A stretch of 64,000 nucleotides of DNA from Nitrosospira sp. 56-18 (GCA_001899235.1 MKVR01000004.1:34727-98726); one strand, 5' to 3'; numbered from the stretch's first letter, positions 1 through 8,842 are shown. The notes: generated by a model from the letters alone, not told the origin. A program made the numbers and translations.

Positions 1-1
1 C

Positions 2-1375
2 ATCGCGAAAAGATTTGGCGTAGCTCACGCCATCATCGCCATGGCACCTTCCAGTCCGGATCGCCGCCATGCCCACCGTCCGGAAGTGGATCGCCGCCGC
101 CCCGACCGTCTTCATCGAGATCGCCGCCGCGCGCTGGAGCTCTGTTCGACCGCCGGGATAAAGGCGCTGATTGTTCCCTCTTATGAGGATTTGATCAGCG
201 GAAAAATCACGGTCTCGCAAATCCGGACTGTCGAACCGGACGATTTGCTGGGACGCGACCCCGTGGTGCTGGATAACGAAGGCCTGCACGATCTGCTGAC
301 GGACTCGACGGTTCTGGTTACGGGCGCTGGCGGTTCGATAGGATCGGAACTCTGCCGGCAGATTGCGCCATTCAAGCCTCGGCAACTGGTGCTATTCGAG
401 CTGAATGAATTCGCGCTCTATAAAATGGAACAGGAATTTCTGGCGGATTTCCCGGATGTCCCGGCGATATATACCATTGGCGACATCAAGGATCGGGCGC
501 GAGTCACGCAGGTATTCTCCCGGTTTCGGCCAAAGGTCGTTTTTCATGCGGCTGCGTACAAACATGTGCCTCTCATGGAGCAGGAGAACGCCTGGCAAGC
601 CATCCTGAATAACGTTCTCGGAACCTATGTCGCAGGCGAAGCCGCAATCCGGCATGGTGTGGAAAAGTTCGTTCTGATCTCCACCGATAAGGCGGTCAAT
701 CCTACAAATGTCATGGGCGCCAGCAAGCGGCTTGCGGAAATGGTATGCCAGGCATTGCAGCAGTCGACTTGCCGTTCCGAAAACAATGAACAGAAAGCCA
801 TGCCAGGCACCTCTTTTGTCATGGTGCGTTTCGGCAATGTACTGGGCAGCGCGGGCAGCGTCATTCCCAAATTCCGCGAGCAGATTGCAAGGGGCGGACC
901 AGTCACCGTCACGCATTCGGAGATTACGCGCTATTTCATGTCCATCCCCGAGGCTACCCAACTGGTATTGCAGGCCGCGCTGATGAAAAAAAAAGGAGAG
1001 AGTGGAGAAATTTTCGTACTGGATATGGGAGCACCCGTCAAGATTGCCGATCTCGCAAGAGACATGATCCGTCTATCCGGGCTTGGCGAAGAAGATATCA
1101 AGATCGTATATAACGGATTGCGCCCGGGAGAAAAGCTCCATGAGGAATTGCTGGCGGATGACGAAAACAGTTTGCCGACGCCCCACCCCAAATTGCGCAT
1201 AGCCCGGGCACGCCCGGCGGATGGGCAATGGCTATCCAGTTTACTGATCTGGCTGCAAGCACATCCGATATTGAATGACGATGATGTCAAACAGGAACTG
1301 ACCAGATGGGTGCCTGAATACGCGCGCCAGGAGCCTGACGATCAGGCACGCGCCATCGACCGGAATCCGGATTGA
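2..1375 (+). CDS. FlaA1/CapD-type nucleotide-sugar 4,6-dehydratase, 5' end outside window
   Basis: The protein is a short-chain dehydrogenase-type enzyme of surface polysaccharide synthesis, probably acting on UDP-N-acetylated hexosamines. The frame is open from base 2, before the first ATG at 41, and codes for IAKRFGVAHAIIAM, which is the usual family context, so the real start lies upstream with the N-terminal membrane segments. A Rossmann motif TGAGGSIGSEL, the family motif AAYKHVPLME and the active-site stretch STDKAVNPTNVMGASK are all present. An Arg/His/Asp-rich insertion of about 20 residues sits in the linker just before the catalytic domain, coded by a 30-bp tandem repeat at 59-128. 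The catalytic half looks intact. Exact substrate cannot be told. Confidence 0.85.
   Translation: MAKRFGVAHAIIAMAPSSPDRRHAHRPEVDRRRPDRLHRDRRRALELCSTAGIKALIVPSYEDLISGKITVSQIRTVEPDDLLGRDPVVLDNEGLHDLLTDSTVLVTGAGGSIGSELCRQIAPFKPRQLVLFELNEFALYKMEQEFLADFPDVPAIYTIGDIKDRARVTQVFSRFRPKVVFHAAAYKHVPLMEQENAWQAILNNVLGTYVAGEAAIRHGVEKFVLISTDKAVNPTNVMGASKRLAEMVCQALQQSTCRSENNEQKAMPGTSFVMVRFGNVLGSAGSVIPKFREQIARGGPVTVTHSEITRYFMSIPEATQLVLQAALMKKKGESGEIFVLDMGAPVKIADLARDMIRLSGLGEEDIKIVYNGLRPGEKLHEELLADDENSLPTPHPKLRIARARPADGQWLSSLLIWLQAHPILNDDDVKQELTRWVPEYARQEPDDQARAIDRNPD
59..128 (+). repeat. 30-bp imperfect tandem repeat inside the dehydratase gene
   Basis: The decamer GATCGCCGCC recurs at 59, 89 and 119, exactly 30 bp apart, and ACCGTC recurs at the same offset in the first two units. 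The frame is kept, so the repeat adds an Arg/His/Pro-rich stretch to the linker. Family members usually pass directly from the AIIAMPS region to RRRALE. Confidence 0.6.
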
Positions 1376-1427
1376 CCGGGCAGGTTCCCCACAACCAGTT
1401 TCCCCGATTCACGCCAGGCAACCGGTT

Positions 1428-3233
1428 TTAGCCCAGGTAGCTTTCCAGCCGGGTATAAGCCCCTTTTGTCGCGAGTAATTCCCTGCGAACCACCTCGGTG
1501 ATACGGCCCTGGTGCAGCATCACCACACGATCCGCTTTTTCCACCGTGGATAGGCAGCGGGCGATGACAAGCGTCGTGCGTCCGTGCATTACGGTTCTCA
1601 ACGCCGCCAGAACATGGTGCAGCGACTCCTGATCCGCCGACGGCTCGGCCGCCTCATCGAAAATGAGGATAGGCGCATCTTTCAGCAGGGCTCTGGCGAT
1701 GGATATCCGCAACTTCTGGCTCGCGGATAGCTGTATTCCCCGCTCTCCCACGACAGTCTGCAATCCCAGGGGCATATGCCTGATGAATTCCATGGTATGC
1801 GCTGCCTGGGCTGCCGCCATAATCCTTCCTTCGGTTGCACGGCCCATCTCGCCATAGGCAATGTTGGCAGCAACCGTATCACTGAATATCGTCGTTTTCT
1901 CGGATACCAGCGCGATATTGCCGCGCAAGCTGGCTAGCGTGAGATGCGCAATATCATGATCATCGAGCAGGATCCTTCCCGAAGTCGGGTCGATGAAGCG
2001 GAGGATCAGTTCTGCAAGCGTTGATTTGCTGCTTGCCGAAAGCCCTATCAAAGCAACCTGCTCGCCGGGCTGAATTGTCAGTTGGATGTCCTCCAGCGGG
2101 CCGCCTGGTTCAGGGATGTGGCGCCAGCTCGATCCATGGGAAGGCTGAGAATCGGGTTCCTTCGGAACCGAAAGCGGCCGAAAGGTGAGATGCTCGAACT
2201 TGAGCTGTCCTCTGGCGCGCTCCATGCGAATCGTTCCGCTATCCGGTTCAGCTTTCTCATCCAGCAGCGAAAAGATGCGGGTAGCAGCCGCCAGGCCGGA
2301 ACGCAGAAATTCATCCAGCCCGGCAATGCGCCGCGCCGCCGGAATCAGCATCAATATGGCGAGAGCAAAAGAAGCGAAGCCTCCCGCCGTCGTTTCCCCG
2401 GCAAACACCTGGCGGGTTGCAATATAAAAAACGATGACTGCCGCGATACCGGCTGCAACCTGCGCAAAAGAAATCGCCAGGGCCTCGGCAGCCGCTCGCC
2501 TCATGAGGGAATCGTGCACCTTGTCTGCCTCCTCCCGCATCCGGGCAGCCTGATACTGCTCGCCGGCATATAGTTTTACCGCCGCGTAATTCTCGATGGA
2601 TTCCTTCAGGATACCGGTAACATGATCCGCCGCTTCGTATGCCTCCGTGGCCGCCCTTTTCAGGCGATCACTGATCAATTGCCCGATCAACACGATAACC
2701 GAGACCATCAATACAGCCAGCAGCGAAAGTTTCCAATTGAGATAGACCATCCATGCGAGCAGGCTTACGACAATGAAGCTGTCCCTTACCATGACCGTCG
2801 CCACATTCGTGAAGGAACTGACGAGCTGATCGATATCCGTTACCACTTTCGAAACCGGATTGCCGCCGCCGCGAAATGCATAGTAGCTTGCCCGAAGCGT
2901 CAGCAGCTTATCGAATATCTCGCCACGCAAATCCTGCATCAGTTTATTTGCCAGCCAGGCCGTCGAATAAGCCGCGATAAAACCCGACATGCCGCGAGCG
3001 GCAGACAACACCATTATTGCCAGCAATACCAGTTGCATCGTTTCGACATCCTGTCCTGCGAGTACGCCATCCAGCGCCGGTACTGCCAGCGCGGCCAGCA
3101 TGGGCGCTGAAGCGGCGGTTGCAACCATGCTTATTGCGGCAAGCGCGAGCACGTGCCAATAGGGTCTGAGGTACTCCTTCAAACAGGAATAAAACCGGGA
3201 GCCGCTCATGGTTTCCGCAGGTTGCATCAGCAT
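1428..3233 (-). CDS. MsbA-like ABC exporter (fused TM and ATPase) with degenerate nucleotide-binding motifs
   Basis: The 601-residue protein has the half-transporter layout of MsbA (lipid A-core flippase, about 580 residues): six hydrophobic segments in residues 25-310, then one ATPase domain. The ATPase motifs are altered. Walker A reads GLSASSKST (397-405): the lysine is kept but the second and third glycines are Ala400 and Ser402. The Q-loop glutamine is Glu445, the signature LSGGQ is LSASQ (502-506), and the H-loop histidine is Arg559. Walker B with Asp526-Glu527 is kept. About 20 extra residues lie before the ATPase core strand. The frame is intact, so the protein is probably made; ATP hydrolysis should be weak or absent. 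It is 107 bp downstream of the TonB receptor on the same strand. The start is uncertain (Met1, Met3 or Met9). Confidence 0.85.
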   Translation of the reverse strand: MLMQPAETMSGSRFYSCLKEYLRPYWHVLALAAISMVATAASAPMLAALAVPALDGVLAGQDVETMQLVLLAIMVLSAARGMSGFIAAYSTAWLANKLMQDLRGEIFDKLLTLRASYYAFRGGGNPVSKVVTDIDQLVSSFTNVATVMVRDSFIVVSLLAWMVYLNWKLSLLAVLMVSVIVLIGQLISDRLKRAATEAYEAADHVTGILKESIENYAAVKLYAGEQYQAARMREEADKVHDSLMRRAAAEALAISFAQVAAGIAAVIVFYIATRQVFAGETTAGGFASFALAILMLIPAARRIAGLDEFLRSGLAAATRIFSLLDEKAEPDSGTIRMERARGQLKFEHLTFRPLSVPKEPDSQPSHGSSWRHIPEPGGPLEDIQLTIQPGEQVALIGLSASSKSTLAELILRFIDPTSGRILLDDHDIAHLTLASLRGNIALVSEKTTIFSDTVAANIAYGEMGRATEGRIMAAAQAAHTMEFIRHMPLGLQTVVGERGIQLSASQKLRISIARALLKDAPILIFDEAAEPSADQESLHHVLAALRTVMHGRTTLVIARCLSTVEKADRVVMLHQGRITEVVRRELLATKGAYTRLESYLG

Positions 3234-3340
3234 GCTTCAGCAGGAATACGAAAGAAAAGCAGGAGTGATCCGTAGAAACGGCATTATGTCACTTCTCGAC
3301 GGAACAAAAAATGACCAGGCAGACAACACCGAATGACGAT

Positions 3341-5422
3341 CTAATCAAATTGATATTTCAAGGTAATCCAGATATTGCGCTCACGCGCCGGAAGCGCATT
3401 GAAGCTCGTGCCCGATGCATTGCGGATACCGTATGAAAAATATTTCTCGTCGAATAAATTGTTGACGGCCATGCTGATCAGGAGCCTGTTCATCTGGTGT
3501 GTGAGCTTCAGGTCGACCGTCACATAATTCGGCATCCGCCGCGACGCGGTATTAGCCTGGTCATTATCGAATACCTGTTCGCCTATATAGTTCATGGCTG
3601 TTGCAAAACGGGTGTTATCGGTAAACCGCACCGTGCCGCCGGCCGAAACCTTATGGCGAGGCACCAGCGGAATGATGTTTCCCGCAACGTCGACCCCGCC
3701 GAAAGTGCCTTCGCGAAAACGCGCATCGTTATAAGTATAATTGCCAAATATATCTATCGCTCTTGTGACGGCCCAGGAACCTTCCAGCTCGACCCCCTGT
3801 CGCCGCGTGGGAGGCAGGTTTATATTGGAAAAAAACAGGAAAGGATCGATATTGATGAAGCTGATCTCATTATTGAGATTGATCCTGTACAGCGACGCGC
3901 GCGTCCGAACGGGTCCTTCCTGATATTCCAGGCCGATTTCAGCGGCATGCGCAGTTTGCGGTTCCAGCAGCTTGACAGCCGAATCGAACGAGGGGCCGCC
4001 AAACTGATTATAGGTTTCGTCCACCGTTGCGATACGGAAGCTTCGTCCAAATTTTCCATAAAACGAGAAAACCGTCTTAAAGGGCTGGCGCAGCCCCACA
4101 TCGTAGGCGTAGACCAGCCGGTCCTGCCGCCCCCTGGCATAAGCCGCGGGGTTGAAACGATCGTTGACATTATTGTGTACCCATTGTGCGCGCCCGCCCA
4201 GCGTCAGCACCGTATCCGTCGGGAAAGTCGCGATATGCTGCAGGTAAACGGCCCGGTTCTGCTGGGTCGCAACCACATCGGTTTGCTGAATGTTTGCCGA
4301 CAGGGCGCCCGGTACCGTCTCCGCTCCGGTGAAACGCCTGGAATGATAATCCCACCATTCCAGATTGGCCCCCAGCACCAGTTCATGATTCAGCCCCATG
4401 CCCTGGAAAGGCATCTTGAAACGCGGATTGAACAGCCATACATCCGAACGGGTGTTGATAAATGTTTTGGAATTGAAAAAGTCGATAGCGTAGTCATCGA
4501 ACAACGCCGTGCGGTGAATGTTTCGATAAGACAGGTCCGCGGCGAGATCACCCATGCCAACAGTATGCTCCGCCCTCATGGTGACGTAGGCTCCTTGGCG
4601 GGTGCTGAAATCCCGCGGTCTTGAGGTTCCCCTTCGGTCAGTTTCCAGTTGCGCTTCGGTACGCGTGCCCGGCAATCCCAGTTTTTGATCGTCCAGGCCA
4701 AACTTTACCAGAGTCCTGCCATTTGGCCCGAACGTATAGCGCAGGTCGCCCTGAAGATTTTTTTGATGCAAAACATTATTGACGCGATAATTGTCCGTTT
4801 CCAGGGCATTGGCGGTCAGTGCCAGCGCAAGGTTTTTTCCTGCCGCATTGAGTGCGCCATTGAATTCAGTCGCGCTATAGCTTCCAATGGAGATTCCCCC
4901 GCTCCCCGAAATACGCTGCTTCGGAGCTGCCCGTGTCACGATATTGATCACCCCGCCGGTCGCACCACCCCCATAGGTAACCGCCCCGGTATTGCGCAGC
5001 ACCTCGATGCGTTCTATGGAATCCAGCGGAATAGTGGACCAGCGTATGCCTACCAGTTCCTTTTCGTTCATCCTCTGGCCATCGAGCAGCACCAGGGTGT
5101 TCTCGTTGCCCGTAATGCCAAATCCCCGCATATCGATTTGCGGGTCAGGACTTCCGTCCAGGTTGCGGGTATGAATTCCGGCCAATTGCTGCAGCAATTC
5201 CGGCAGGGTGGATACAGAACTATTCTTTATCTGCTCCGCGCTGATAATGGAGACCCCTATGGGCAATTGCTCCACACGCTGGGTGAATCGTGTTGCCGTT
5301 ACCACCACCTCCTCCAGCGGCTTCCCGAATTTTTCTTCCGATTCAGCCGCAAGTAGACAGACAGGCAGTGAGCAGCCAGGGATGGTCAAAACCATCCAGA
5401 TTATTTTTTTGCACGGACCCAT
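3341..5422 (-). CDS. TonB-dependent outer membrane receptor, probably for cobalamin (BtuB-like)
   Basis: The protein has a signal peptide (Met-Gly-Pro-Cys-Lys-Lys, then a hydrophobic run ending in LLAA), a TonB box in EEVVVTATRF, a plug domain with the motifs DGQRMN and IERIEVLRN, and a long beta-barrel ending in phenylalanine-type LKYQFD. It should carry a scarce ligand through the outer membrane using TonB energy. The start at 5422 gives a normal signal peptide; the frame is open to a TTG at 5467. A cobalamin riboswitch lies directly upstream (5547-5788), which makes a corrinoid the most likely ligand and predicts repression when B12 is plentiful. The sequence alone does not prove the ligand. 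Confidence 0.9.
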   Translation of the reverse strand: MGPCKKIIWMVLTIPGCSLPVCLLAAESEEKFGKPLEEVVVTATRFTQRVEQLPIGVSIISAEQIKNSSVSTLPELLQQLAGIHTRNLDGSPDPQIDMRGFGITGNENTLVLLDGQRMNEKELVGIRWSTIPLDSIERIEVLRNTGAVTYGGGATGGVINIVTRAAPKQRISGSGGISIGSYSATEFNGALNAAGKNLALALTANALETDNYRVNNVLHQKNLQGDLRYTFGPNGRTLVKFGLDDQKLGLPGTRTEAQLETDRRGTSRPRDFSTRQGAYVTMRAEHTVGMGDLAADLSYRNIHRTALFDDYAIDFFNSKTFINTRSDVWLFNPRFKMPFQGMGLNHELVLGANLEWWDYHSRRFTGAETVPGALSANIQQTDVVATQQNRAVYLQHIATFPTDTVLTLGGRAQWVHNNVNDRFNPAAYARGRQDRLVYAYDVGLRQPFKTVFSFYGKFGRSFRIATVDETYNQFGGPSFDSAVKLLEPQTAHAAEIGLEYQEGPVRTRASLYRINLNNEISFINIDPFLFFSNINLPPTRRQGVELEGSWAVTRAIDIFGNYTYNDARFREGTFGGVDVAGNIIPLVPRHKVSAGGTVRFTDNTRFATAMNYIGEQVFDNDQANTASRRMPNYVTVDLKLTHQMNRLLISMAVNNLFDEKYFSYGIRNASGTSFNALPARERNIWITLKYQFD

Positions 5423-5546
5423 GGAATTTTCTTGTTGAGCGGACCCACCGTCCGCCATTGCAGACAAGGAAATACCGTGGAGAGATTTCTTGAACGAAGA
5501 GATCGGTCAGGATACCGCCCCACGCGATATTTCCGTATGCGTTCGA

Positions 5547-5788
5547 GGCCGGTATCCGGGCTCGCAAGACTTGCGTACCGCCTTCCCATGAAAATTCACA
5601 GTGGCTGCTTGGCACGCCTACACTTGCTTACCGTTGCGGGGGCAGCCCAGGCATCCAGAAAATCTCTCAACAAGTCTTCGCGAGCCGCGTGATTCTGCGT
5701 CAAATCGCAGGCGAACGACTAATTCAGGATTGCCTTTACCTGGTTCCCGTTTAACTCGATCGCTCAAAGCGATCAAAGCACCTGAAAC
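5547..5788 (-). promoter_or_regulatory. Cobalamin (AdoCbl) riboswitch
   Basis: Read on the minus strand, the leader has the conserved core GGGCTGCCCCCGCAACGGTA, the B12 box AGCCACTG (5599-5606), an upstream GGGAACCAGG element and a closing GCCCGGATACCGGCC stem. These occur in the order and spacing of the cobalamin aptamer. It ends about 125 bases before the receptor start, so it should control that gene, and possibly the ABC exporter downstream. Confidence 0.92.
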
Positions 5789-5796
5789 GTGGCGGA

Positions 5797-5805
5797 ATTC
5801 TACCA
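5797..5805 (-). promoter_or_regulatory. Candidate extended -10 promoter for the riboswitch transcript
   Basis: On the minus strand TGGTAGAAT forms an extended -10 (TG-N-TAGAAT) a few bases before the riboswitch 5' end. No good -35 hexamer is seen. Confidence 0.35.
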
Positions 5806-5905
5806 GAAACGGCGCCCTCCGGCGCCCGAGCCTCGATATCCAAGCGGCTGCGCGGGAGACGTGGGAAAATGGGCAAAGGCGGCATTTGAAAATGGACGTG
5901 ACCAG

Positions 5906-5935
5906 TTGACGCCGCGAGGACTTGAGAACTATAGT
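5906..5935 (+). promoter_or_regulatory. Candidate sigma-70 promoter of the zapB-zapA unit
   Basis: TTGACG (5906-5911) and TATAGT (5930-5935) are 18 bp apart, and the first gene starts 33 bp downstream. Confidence 0.55.
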
Positions 5936-5967
5936 GGACCGATAAATATCCCAAGCACAGCATCCAG

Positions 5968-6177
5968 ATGGAACCGGAACTAACATCCCTCGAAGAAAAA
6001 ATCAACTACTTCGTACAACTGTGCAAGCAATTACGTGCTGAAAACATGCAATTGCGCCAGGCTCTCGCAGGCGCGACCAGCGAGAACAGGCAGCTCAACC
6101 AGAAGATAAGCGCGGCGGCTGGCCGGTTGGAAGCGCTGCTGTCACATATTCCTGAAGGCGACGATGAAACCAGGTAA
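5968..6177 (+). CDS. Small coiled-coil cell-division protein, ZapB-like (TIGR02449 type)
   Basis: This is a 69-residue, cytoplasmic protein that is almost entirely helix-forming, with heptad-like Leu/Ile/Ala spacing and a QLRAENMQLRQAL stretch typical of small coiled-coil proteins encoded directly before zapA in beta- and gammaproteobacteria. The presumed role is to bridge ZapA and the Z-ring at mid-cell. Its end overlaps the zapA reading frame by 14 bp, which suggests translational coupling. The family call rests on size, coiled-coil pattern and position more than on specific residues. Confidence 0.75.
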   Translation: MEPELTSLEEKINYFVQLCKQLRAENMQLRQALAGATSENRQLNQKISAAAGRLEALLSHIPEGDDETR

Positions 6178-6472
6178 GGTCATGGATGTGGCTATCATGG
6201 GCCGCGAATTCTGCGTCACCTGTCCTGACGACGAGCAGGAAGAATTGCTGCAGGCGGTGACCTATCTCGATAAAAAAATGCGTGAAATCAGGGATAGCGG
6301 CAAAGTGGTGGGCGCGGAACGCATCGCCATCATGGCGGCCCTCAACGTCACCCATGAGATGCTCGTCGCGAGAAACAGGGGGGACTTTGACACAGAGGAA
6401 TTTAAGCGTAGAATCGATCGCATGCAGGCAGCGCTGGATGCGGTAATGCCGGAACAGGATAAACTGTTATAG
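6164..6472 (+). CDS. zapA: Cell division protein ZapA
   Basis: ZapA binds and cross-links FtsZ protofilaments. The 102-residue protein shows the family pattern: an N-terminal VAIMGREF beta-strand, the CPDDEQEELLQAVTYLDKKM helix, IAIMAALNVTHEML (the conserved AALN segment), and a C-terminal coiled coil. A second possible start is the Met at 6182, with the stop of the upstream gene and an AGGTAAGG stretch just before it. It is followed by 6S RNA, the usual neighbour in proteobacteria. Confidence 0.92.
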   Translation: MKPGKVMDVAIMGREFCVTCPDDEQEELLQAVTYLDKKMREIRDSGKVVGAERIAIMAALNVTHEMLVARNRGDFDTEEFKRRIDRMQAALDAVMPEQDKLL

Positions 6473-6584
6473 CTGGCCGGGAATGTCCATGCGGGGGAAA
6501 CTCCGGTTTCGATCCTGAAAACCAGAGGTACCCGGCATCAAGGTAAAGTTGTCAGGACAAGAACCGGAAAGCGAATCAAGGTTG

Positions 6585-6760
6585 TTCCCTGCGGTGTTTG
6601 TTAAGGTCTATATTCTTTGAACCAACTTTTTAAGAACCGGTTACGAACCATAGCGATGCTGTTGTGCGAATCCTATACGGAAGCGCCTGATGCATCCGGC
6701 CAGTGACCAACTTGGACCTAGAGGTTCAAGATAATGACCTGACGGCATTTGCGGGGACTT
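6585..6760 (+). ncRNA. ssrS: 6S RNA (ssrS)
   Basis: The RNA lies downstream of zapA, its classic position. The 5' end TTCCCTGCGGTGTTTG pairs with the 3' end GACGGCATTTGCGGGGA to make the terminal stem. The 3' half holds CCTAGAGGTTCAAGATAATGACCTG in pieces much like the conserved GGTTCAAGG...CCTGCGGC part of known 6S RNAs. 6S RNA mimics an open promoter and sequesters the housekeeping RNA polymerase in stationary phase. A weak promoter is possible upstream: TTGTCA (6549-6554), 17 bp, CGAATC (6572-6577). Ends are estimated to within several bases. Confidence 0.88.
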
Positions 6761-6773
6761 TATTTTCGTAGTG

Positions 6774-6802
6774 CAAAAAGAGCGGCGATGCCGCTCTTTT
6801 TG
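6774..6802. terminator. Rho-independent, symmetric terminator after 6S RNA
   Basis: A perfect 13-bp inverted repeat with a 3-base loop: CAAAAAGAGCGGC, GAT, GCCGCTCTTTTTG. The A and T tracts make it a good terminator on either strand. Confidence 0.85.
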
Positions 6803-6920
6803 TTGAAATTGAGCCGGATTTGCCCATATCTGCCTACCACAAGCTCTATATTGGCCAGTGGGGACGATCGATATTCCACTCGAACCGCAAGCTGCCAGCC
6901 GCTTTTGAGGAGGACTGCTT

Positions 6921-8405
6921 ATGAAACCTTCCCGCCCTCGCATCGATCCCGAAGGCACGCGCCTCCCCATCAAGCTCGATGCGACTTCAAATGGCGAGTT
7001 CGAACCGGTCCCATTGTCCCCGACGAATAAAGCGGCAAATAAACTTGCCCACGAAGCAGCGACAGTCAACGCGAAGCGTCTTGCCATGTCTCGAAGACGC
7101 TTTCTTGTTTCCGCCTGCGGCGCTGCGTCGACGCTGCTTGCATTCAATGCCGCAAATGCCGCAGCTGGCAGACCTGGCGGTTTTTTCGATCTGCCCACCG
7201 GCGCCGCGCTCGAGCCTTCGCTGGCCGAGACCTCCCTGGGAGGTGGCAAGGGTGAATTCATCTTTGACGTGCAGGGGCATTTCGTGGACCCCAATGGAGC
7301 GTGGCTGAAAAAATTGCCAGCCGGAAGCAAGCCGCTGAGCCAGATGCCCAAAACAGGCTGCGCTCTCGCGGCCGAACCGGGCGCGCACAGCTACTTGCGC
7401 TGCCTGGGCCCGGAAGAATTCATCAAGGATGTCTTCCTCGATTCCGATACGGATATGATGGTGCTCTCCTTCGTCCCTTCCAAGCCGGACGCGGAACCGC
7501 TCACCATCCAGACCGCCGATGCGGTGCGCAGGATAGTCGAGCGCATGGAGGGAATGCACCGCCTGCTGCTGCATGGCCGGGTCAACCCCAACCAGGCGGG
7601 TGACCTGGACTCGATGGATGAACTGAAAGGACGCTGGGGTGTTTCCGCGTGGAAAACCTATACGCAATTTGGGCCCGGAGGAAAAGGCTACTTCCTGTCG
7701 GACGATATCGGCACCCGATTCATTGAAAAAGCGCGGCAACTCGGCGTCAACGTCATCTGCGTGCACAAGGGCCTGCCCTTTGGCCGGCAGTCCTATGAGC
7801 ATAGCCAATGCCGCGACATCGGCGTGGTCGCAAAACGCTTCCCCGACGTTTCCTTCCTTGTCTACCACTCCGGCTTCGTCACCGGGGTTCCGGAGCGCGC
7901 TTTCGAAGGCAAGGGCGCGGGCGATGGCATCGATACCCTGATCCAGTCCCTCATCGAAAACGATGTCGCCCCCAACAGCAATGTTTATGGTGAATTAGGC
8001 AGCACCTGGCGCTACCTGATGCGCGACCCTGAAGCCGCGGCCCATGCACTGGGCAAGCTCCTGAAGTACTGCGGCGAGAACAACGTGCTCTGGGGAACGG
8101 ACTCGATATGGTATGGCTCACCCCAGGACCAGATCCAGGCATTCCGCACCTTCCAGATCTCCCCGGAATTGCGGGAGAAGTATGGCTATCCCGAAATCAC
8201 CCCACAGCTTCGCGCCAAGATCTTTGGATTGAACGCTGCCAGGGTCTATTCCATCAATCCTGAGGAAATCAGGCGATATGCGCGCCGCGACCGCATTGCG
8301 GGGGAACGGCTCGCTTATCTCGAGCATCCGGAACCGCATTTTCTTACCTACGGGCCGAAGACACGGCGTCAATTTCTTAACCTGCCCGGAGCTGGAAAGC
8401 CTTAA
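6921..8405 (+). CDS. Tat-exported amidohydrolase-family (amidohydrolase 2) protein
   Basis: The start has a strong AGGAGG site. Residues 1-55 are a long, polar leader followed by a twin-arginine motif SRRRFLVSA and a hydrophobic, Ala-rich run (SACGAASTLLAFNAANAAA), so the protein should be folded in the cytoplasm and exported by Tat. The rest fits a metal-dependent amidohydrolase 2 fold: DVQGHF near the mature N-terminus, histidines in ICVHKG and LVYHSG, and the C-terminal LWGTDSIW aspartate. The first metal motif shows only one histidine (QGH rather than HxH). The substrate is unknown. The gene lies between 6S RNA and the EVE gene, which are closer neighbours in related genomes. Confidence 0.8.
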   Translation: MKPSRPRIDPEGTRLPIKLDATSNGEFEPVPLSPTNKAANKLAHEAATVNAKRLAMSRRRFLVSACGAASTLLAFNAANAAAGRPGGFFDLPTGAALEPSLAETSLGGGKGEFIFDVQGHFVDPNGAWLKKLPAGSKPLSQMPKTGCALAAEPGAHSYLRCLGPEEFIKDVFLDSDTDMMVLSFVPSKPDAEPLTIQTADAVRRIVERMEGMHRLLLHGRVNPNQAGDLDSMDELKGRWGVSAWKTYTQFGPGGKGYFLSDDIGTRFIEKARQLGVNVICVHKGLPFGRQSYEHSQCRDIGVVAKRFPDVSFLVYHSGFVTGVPERAFEGKGAGDGIDTLIQSLIENDVAPNSNVYGELGSTWRYLMRDPEAAAHALGKLLKYCGENNVLWGTDSIWYGSPQDQIQAFRTFQISPELREKYGYPEITPQLRAKIFGLNAARVYSINPEEIRRYARRDRIAGERLAYLEHPEPHFLTYGPKTRRQFLNLPGAGKP

Positions 8406-8413
8406 TCCGACTC

Positions 8414-8842
8414 GTGCGCCTCTGGACGGTACATCCGCAGTATCTGGATGCAAAGGGGCTTACGGCCGCATGGAGAGAAGCGCTGCTTGCCCAAAAAGTG
8501 TTGTCCGGAGCAACCGCAGGCTATCGATTCCATCCCCAGCTCATCCGGTTTCGTTCGCATCCCCAGCCTCTCCAGGCAGTTGGGGCATTTCTCGCCAGCC
8601 TCGCGGATGAGGCGGAGCACCGAGATTATCGTTTCGATAAAACAAAGATCTTATATCCAAACATCGCGGAGGAAATTGAAGAGACGGAAGAACAACTAAT
8701 ATTCGAATGGGCTCACTTGCTACAGAAATTGCAGAAACGCGCACCCATTCTTCATCGCCGGCACTACGAAATCATAAAGCCGGAGTCCCACCCATTATTT
8801 CGAATAGTCCCCGGTGAAATAAGGAAGTGGGAAAAACGCTAG
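8414..8842 (+). CDS. Pyrimidine-dimer DNA glycosylase/endonuclease V family protein
   Basis: The 142-residue protein starts with GTG and shows the bacterial family opening RLWTVHPQYLDAKGL, then AWREALLAQKVL and GYRFHPQLIRFRSHP, and ends in a short basic tail. Members excise UV-induced pyrimidine dimers by a glycosylase/AP-lyase reaction; the phage T4 enzyme uses the N-terminal amino group. Only 8 bp separate it from the amidohydrolase gene, so the two are probably co-transcribed, although no functional link is obvious. Confidence 0.82.
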   Translation: MRLWTVHPQYLDAKGLTAAWREALLAQKVLSGATAGYRFHPQLIRFRSHPQPLQAVGAFLASLADEAEHRDYRFDKTKILYPNIAEEIEETEEQLIFEWAHLLQKLQKRAPILHRRHYEIIKPESHPLFRIVPGEIRKWEKR

